From: Campylorhamphus procurvoides
Lineage: Eukaryota > Chordata > Aves > Passeriformes > Dendrocolaptidae
NCBI GenBank assembly: GCA_013396655.1
Contig: WBMV01007501.1
Coordinates: forward strand, 496,001 to 560,000
Direction of reading: 5' to 3'
Length of the DNA stretch: 64,000 bases
Part shown: positions 60,701 through 64,000 of the stretch, one piece after another
How positions within the stretch are numbered: position 1 is the first letter of the stretch
Layout of the letters: each line of letters begins with the position of its first letter
Translations under genes and position numbers: made by a program
Notes under the pieces: model-generated
What the model saw: only the letters and a program-made list of their open reading frames with translations
Told to the model about the DNA's origin: nothing
Database searches by the model: none

Positions 60701-61650
60701 AGCAAAAGCTAGCAAAAACTTTCCTAAACCACAAGAGTCTAGAGAATGTTTTCTGAGTACTAACACAGAGCCACAAATTGAATTCTCGGTCAAGTACTAA
60801 ATTGTTTACCTTCATCTCCATTTATTAGCTTGCACTCAGTCTTCAATACAAAAGCCAAATCATTTTAGGGTTAGTTTCAAATGTAATTTTAGTTATGCAC
60901 AAAACACAATTTCTTGTTTCTACGTAATAAATAAACATTTAGGCTTAACACTTTTTCCTGGGTTGTGAAACTCCAGCAAGTAACAATATTCACAAAGCAA
61001 AATCTTAATAGTAGCAACACAACCCCAATAAGTGACAACAGGTACTAGGAAATTATTTGCATAATCTTACAGTGTATAATTAAAATTCTACACCAAATAT
61101 CCAGATCTGTAAATACTCTTCACTCAATTCACTTCTTCTGTAATGTTCTCCTTTGAGTCCTCTTTGTGATACATATTGTGCTTGGTTTTCATCACCAGTG
61201 TTTTTCTGTTTTCTTCCCACTGGAACAAGTTATGTTCTGCAGTTTTCTCAGACTGCAAAGCTTCCCTGGTTAAGCCATATGTTGTGCACCATGTAAGCAT
61301 TGACAGTACAGAATCCTGTCAATACCCCAGAATTAAATCAGTTGGATGGTAAGCAGCATCACAGCTGTCTATAGATTGAAGTATCAATTACAAATCCTTC
61401 AGCACAGTTGCATAAGAAGCTGATCTAAATCAACTTATTTCTATCTTGTTCACAAACAATTTCCTGGTGACCCTTGAAGATGGGCAGGCCAAGATTCTTT
61501 CTGCAACATACAGTAAGACATGGGCACTCCCAGTCACAGCCTCAAGACCTTGTCCCTGTTCTCAGGTGCCACGTACTACTTAAATAAGATGAGATTACAT
61601 AAGATCCATTCATTGTGGTGTAAGAAACATTTTCTTTGTTTAGTGAGCAA
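60701..61650. other. Intronic DNA without recognised features
   Basis: AT-rich non-coding sequence. No exon, repeat end or RNA gene was recognised. Confidence 0.5.
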
Positions 61651-62250
61651 GAAAAGGACCTGGGGTTCTTGTGAATATCCAAGCTGAATGTAAGCCAGCA
61701 ATGTGCCCTTTCAGAAAAGAAGACCAGCAGTCTCCTGGGCTGCAGAAGGGCAGAGTGCTCCAGCAGGTTGAGGGAGATGACCCTTTCCCTCTACTTGAGC
61801 TCTGGAGGACTGTCCTGTTCTGGAATCCACAGTACAAGAGAGACACGGACATACTGGAGCAAGTCCAGCAAAGGACCATGAATTTTCTTAATGGATTGGA
61901 GCATCTATAAGATAAGGAAAGGCTGAGAGAGTCAAGACTGCTCAGCCAGAAGAAGAGAAGGCTCATGGGGAGCTTTCCAACGTGTGTAAATACTTGACAG
62001 GAGGAGTAAAGAGACAATTGGCCACAAACTAAAACAGGAAGTTCCATTTAAAAGCAAAGAACTGTTTTTTAATATGAATGTGCTTGAACACCAGAACAAA
62101 TGTTCAGAAAAGTTGCATGGTTTCCATTCTTGGAGATACAACTGACAGGACACAGCCCTGGACAACTTGTTCTGGCTGACCCTGCTTTGAGCAGGGCATT
62201 GGACAAGATGACCTCCAGAGGTGTGTTCAACCTCAATGTCTGATTCTATT
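61651..62250 (+). mobile_element. CR1 LINE, 5'-truncated, plus strand
   Basis: About 0.6 kb. It starts GAAAAGGACCTGGGGTTCTT, then AGCCAGCAATGTGCCCTTTC and GACATACTGGAGCAAGTCC, all from the ORF2 end. The 3' UTR follows (TGCTTTGAGCAGGGCATTGG) and it ends AATGTCTGATTCTATTCC. The reading frame is broken in several places. It is more diverged than the inverted pair. Confidence 0.9.
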
Positions 62251-64000
62251 CCATGAAGTACAGAGCAGCAAATCAGGTTGTCTGAACTTGAGTAGAGTTA
62301 GCAAGGTCACAATTAGCAGCTACTGAATACAAGAGTCTTACATAATTTGTATATCAATATATTCCATTGAAATGTGGAAACCAAGGAGTTGGGTGAAAAA
62401 ATACCTACCTACCTGGAACCCCCCTTCAAAATTGTTCGGATACAGGTGTACTCAACCTGCAGAATCCCTCAGTAGCAGCATCCAGACATTGGATTTCTCT
62501 AAACAAAATGTTGTAAGTAGCAGTAGCTAGAAAGGCAGAAGGACAGAAACTAGTACGTATGTAAAACATGGGGGATTTTTCATTCTCCACTGCTGTCCAC
62601 TCTATTAAACTAACTAGTGCCACTGAGGTCCAGGCACTGGAACTCAGTTGTTTGTACTATCAAATGACTCCAATGTTTCCTGGATACTATTGGCCTGAGC
62701 CACTTAATACTTTCCCAGAAACTCACAGGTATAGTTCAGGAATGAGTGGAGATTGGAGGGTGTTCCCTAAAGATGGCATGAACACAGCCATCCTCTCCTT
62801 AAGAGTAAGAGCCCTTAGCAGTATGAGCACAAGTTGTTATTCCCTAGTAATTAGCCTTAGTGCCAAATGATGTTTAAGGAAACATCACTGACACCAACAT
62901 GGCAACATCACAGAGCCACAAGTTCTCTTGGCAAAACCAAAACAGCTCTACTAACATAGTATATCTGCTGTATAAGGGTCCATTCCATCTTAAAAAGGAA
63001 GAAGACTTCCAGGATTCATTCTTTCTTCCCGAAAAATAAAAGCATGAGCTGGTTTCTCAGAAATCAGAGACTCAGAGGTGAGACAAAATTATTTCCTCCC
63101 CCCTGAACTCTATGTGTTTATTGGCAAAAGCCAGAGCAGCTGGAAAGGATTTCCTCTGCTGTTTCTTACCTGTCCTAAACTTTTAAATCACTTGGTTCTC
63201 TCAACAGTGGAAATGAGGAAAAGCAATGGGAAAGAGATGATTGGTTAAGCTTTTAATGACTATGGCAATTTTATTTATTTAAATTAAATTAAATTTTCAC
63301 TTTTAGGCATTTTAAGGATTCTGCTGGCTTTAGGACTGTCTCAGCTCTTATGAGAAAGTTATTTCAACATTTCCAAATACCGGAAATGAGAAGGAGAAAG
63401 AGAAGCGGTGTAAATGACTAGGATACTGTGTTTGAGGAAAACAACACGTTTCTTCAAGGAATGCTGTTTCTGTGAAGTCCTGTAAGAGACAATGTGTGAA
63501 AAAGAGCCCAAAGAGCAGTAATGTCAAGTCCAATTTTGGATTACTTCTGAAGGGTAACATGCTCCATATCACACTGCACAAGTCAGAAGAGCTGTCAAGA
63601 ATTTTTACACATATGCCTGACTCACAGGGACCATTAATTATAGTTGTTGGGTATGCCTGTGTCAGTTCACTTGCAATATTTGGGAACACCCTTAAAGTGT
63701 TCTGCAATCCCGACCTCTAAGCCAGTACGGCTTCTGAACCAATGTCAGGCCACATGGAAAAACTGCTGTTGGTCTCCTCCCACCTGCAAGTACAATTGGA
63801 TCACTAGCACAGGCTCCACTGGAACAGCTTTAATGCAAGAGCAATAAAAGATCTGAGAGAGAAAGGAAGACTGACAAAAATGTAATACTTCTAAAGTCAG
63901 TTACCAGGCTTTGGTCTTTACCTAAGCACAGTAATTAATGGAGTATCATTTCAGATTTGGGATAAACACCATGTGATAAGGGTAAATCACCTTCCTACAA
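62251..64000. other. Intronic DNA to the window end
   Basis: Non-coding. A short (AAATT)3-like patch lies near 63278-63296. The 119-codon minus-strand frame at 63348-63707 has no recognised domain. Confidence 0.5.

Overview
The window is nuclear DNA from a bird, most likely a songbird (Passeriformes). The evidence is the many CR1 LINE fragments with typical avian 3' tails, LTRs of avian endogenous-retrovirus type, and one SINE joining a tRNA-Ile-like head to a CR1-X-like tail. That last architecture is the TguSINE1 family of passerines. There are no bacterial-type genes or operons. Nearly all open reading frames are chance frames or decayed retroelement frames.

Only one host coding segment is recognised: a 141-bp internal exon on the minus strand (46098-46238). 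It encodes the C-terminal half of the SAM domain of SAMD12, with good splice sites and phase 1 at both ends. The rest is therefore read as two large SAMD12 introns: 46239-64000 upstream and 1-46097 downstream in the direction of transcription. The SAMD12 region of human chromosome 8q24 corresponds to avian chromosome 2, which is where I would expect this window to map (inference).

Layout: 1-7.0 kb is unannotated intron with one old imperfect duplication (about 4.0 and 5.0 kb). At 7.0-8.1 kb a SINE (minus) lies beside a CR1 (plus). 8.1-22.2 kb is featureless intron. At 22.2-25.4 kb two old CR1-type LINEs lie in the same orientation. 25.4-36.7 kb is featureless, followed by a CR1 3' end and a short (TG)n. 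At 39.6-42.0 kb a long CR1 (minus) is split by a 548-bp solo LTR. Two overlapping hairpins lie at 44.08-44.12 kb. The exon is at 46.1 kb. Between 48.9 and 53.9 kb are three CR1 fragments. A solo LTR lies at 55.5-56.0 kb. At 58.35-60.70 kb two CR1 copies face each other as an inverted pair. A last CR1 lies at 61.65-62.25 kb.

The most notable observation is the inverted CR1 pair. A central tract of 292 bp is identical base for base between the arms, while both flanks of the alignment differ by roughly 6-8% plus indels. That is the signature expected of gene conversion between inverted copies, or of an assembly artefact. Because both copies should lie in one intron of the same pre-mRNA, they could also form a long RNA duplex.
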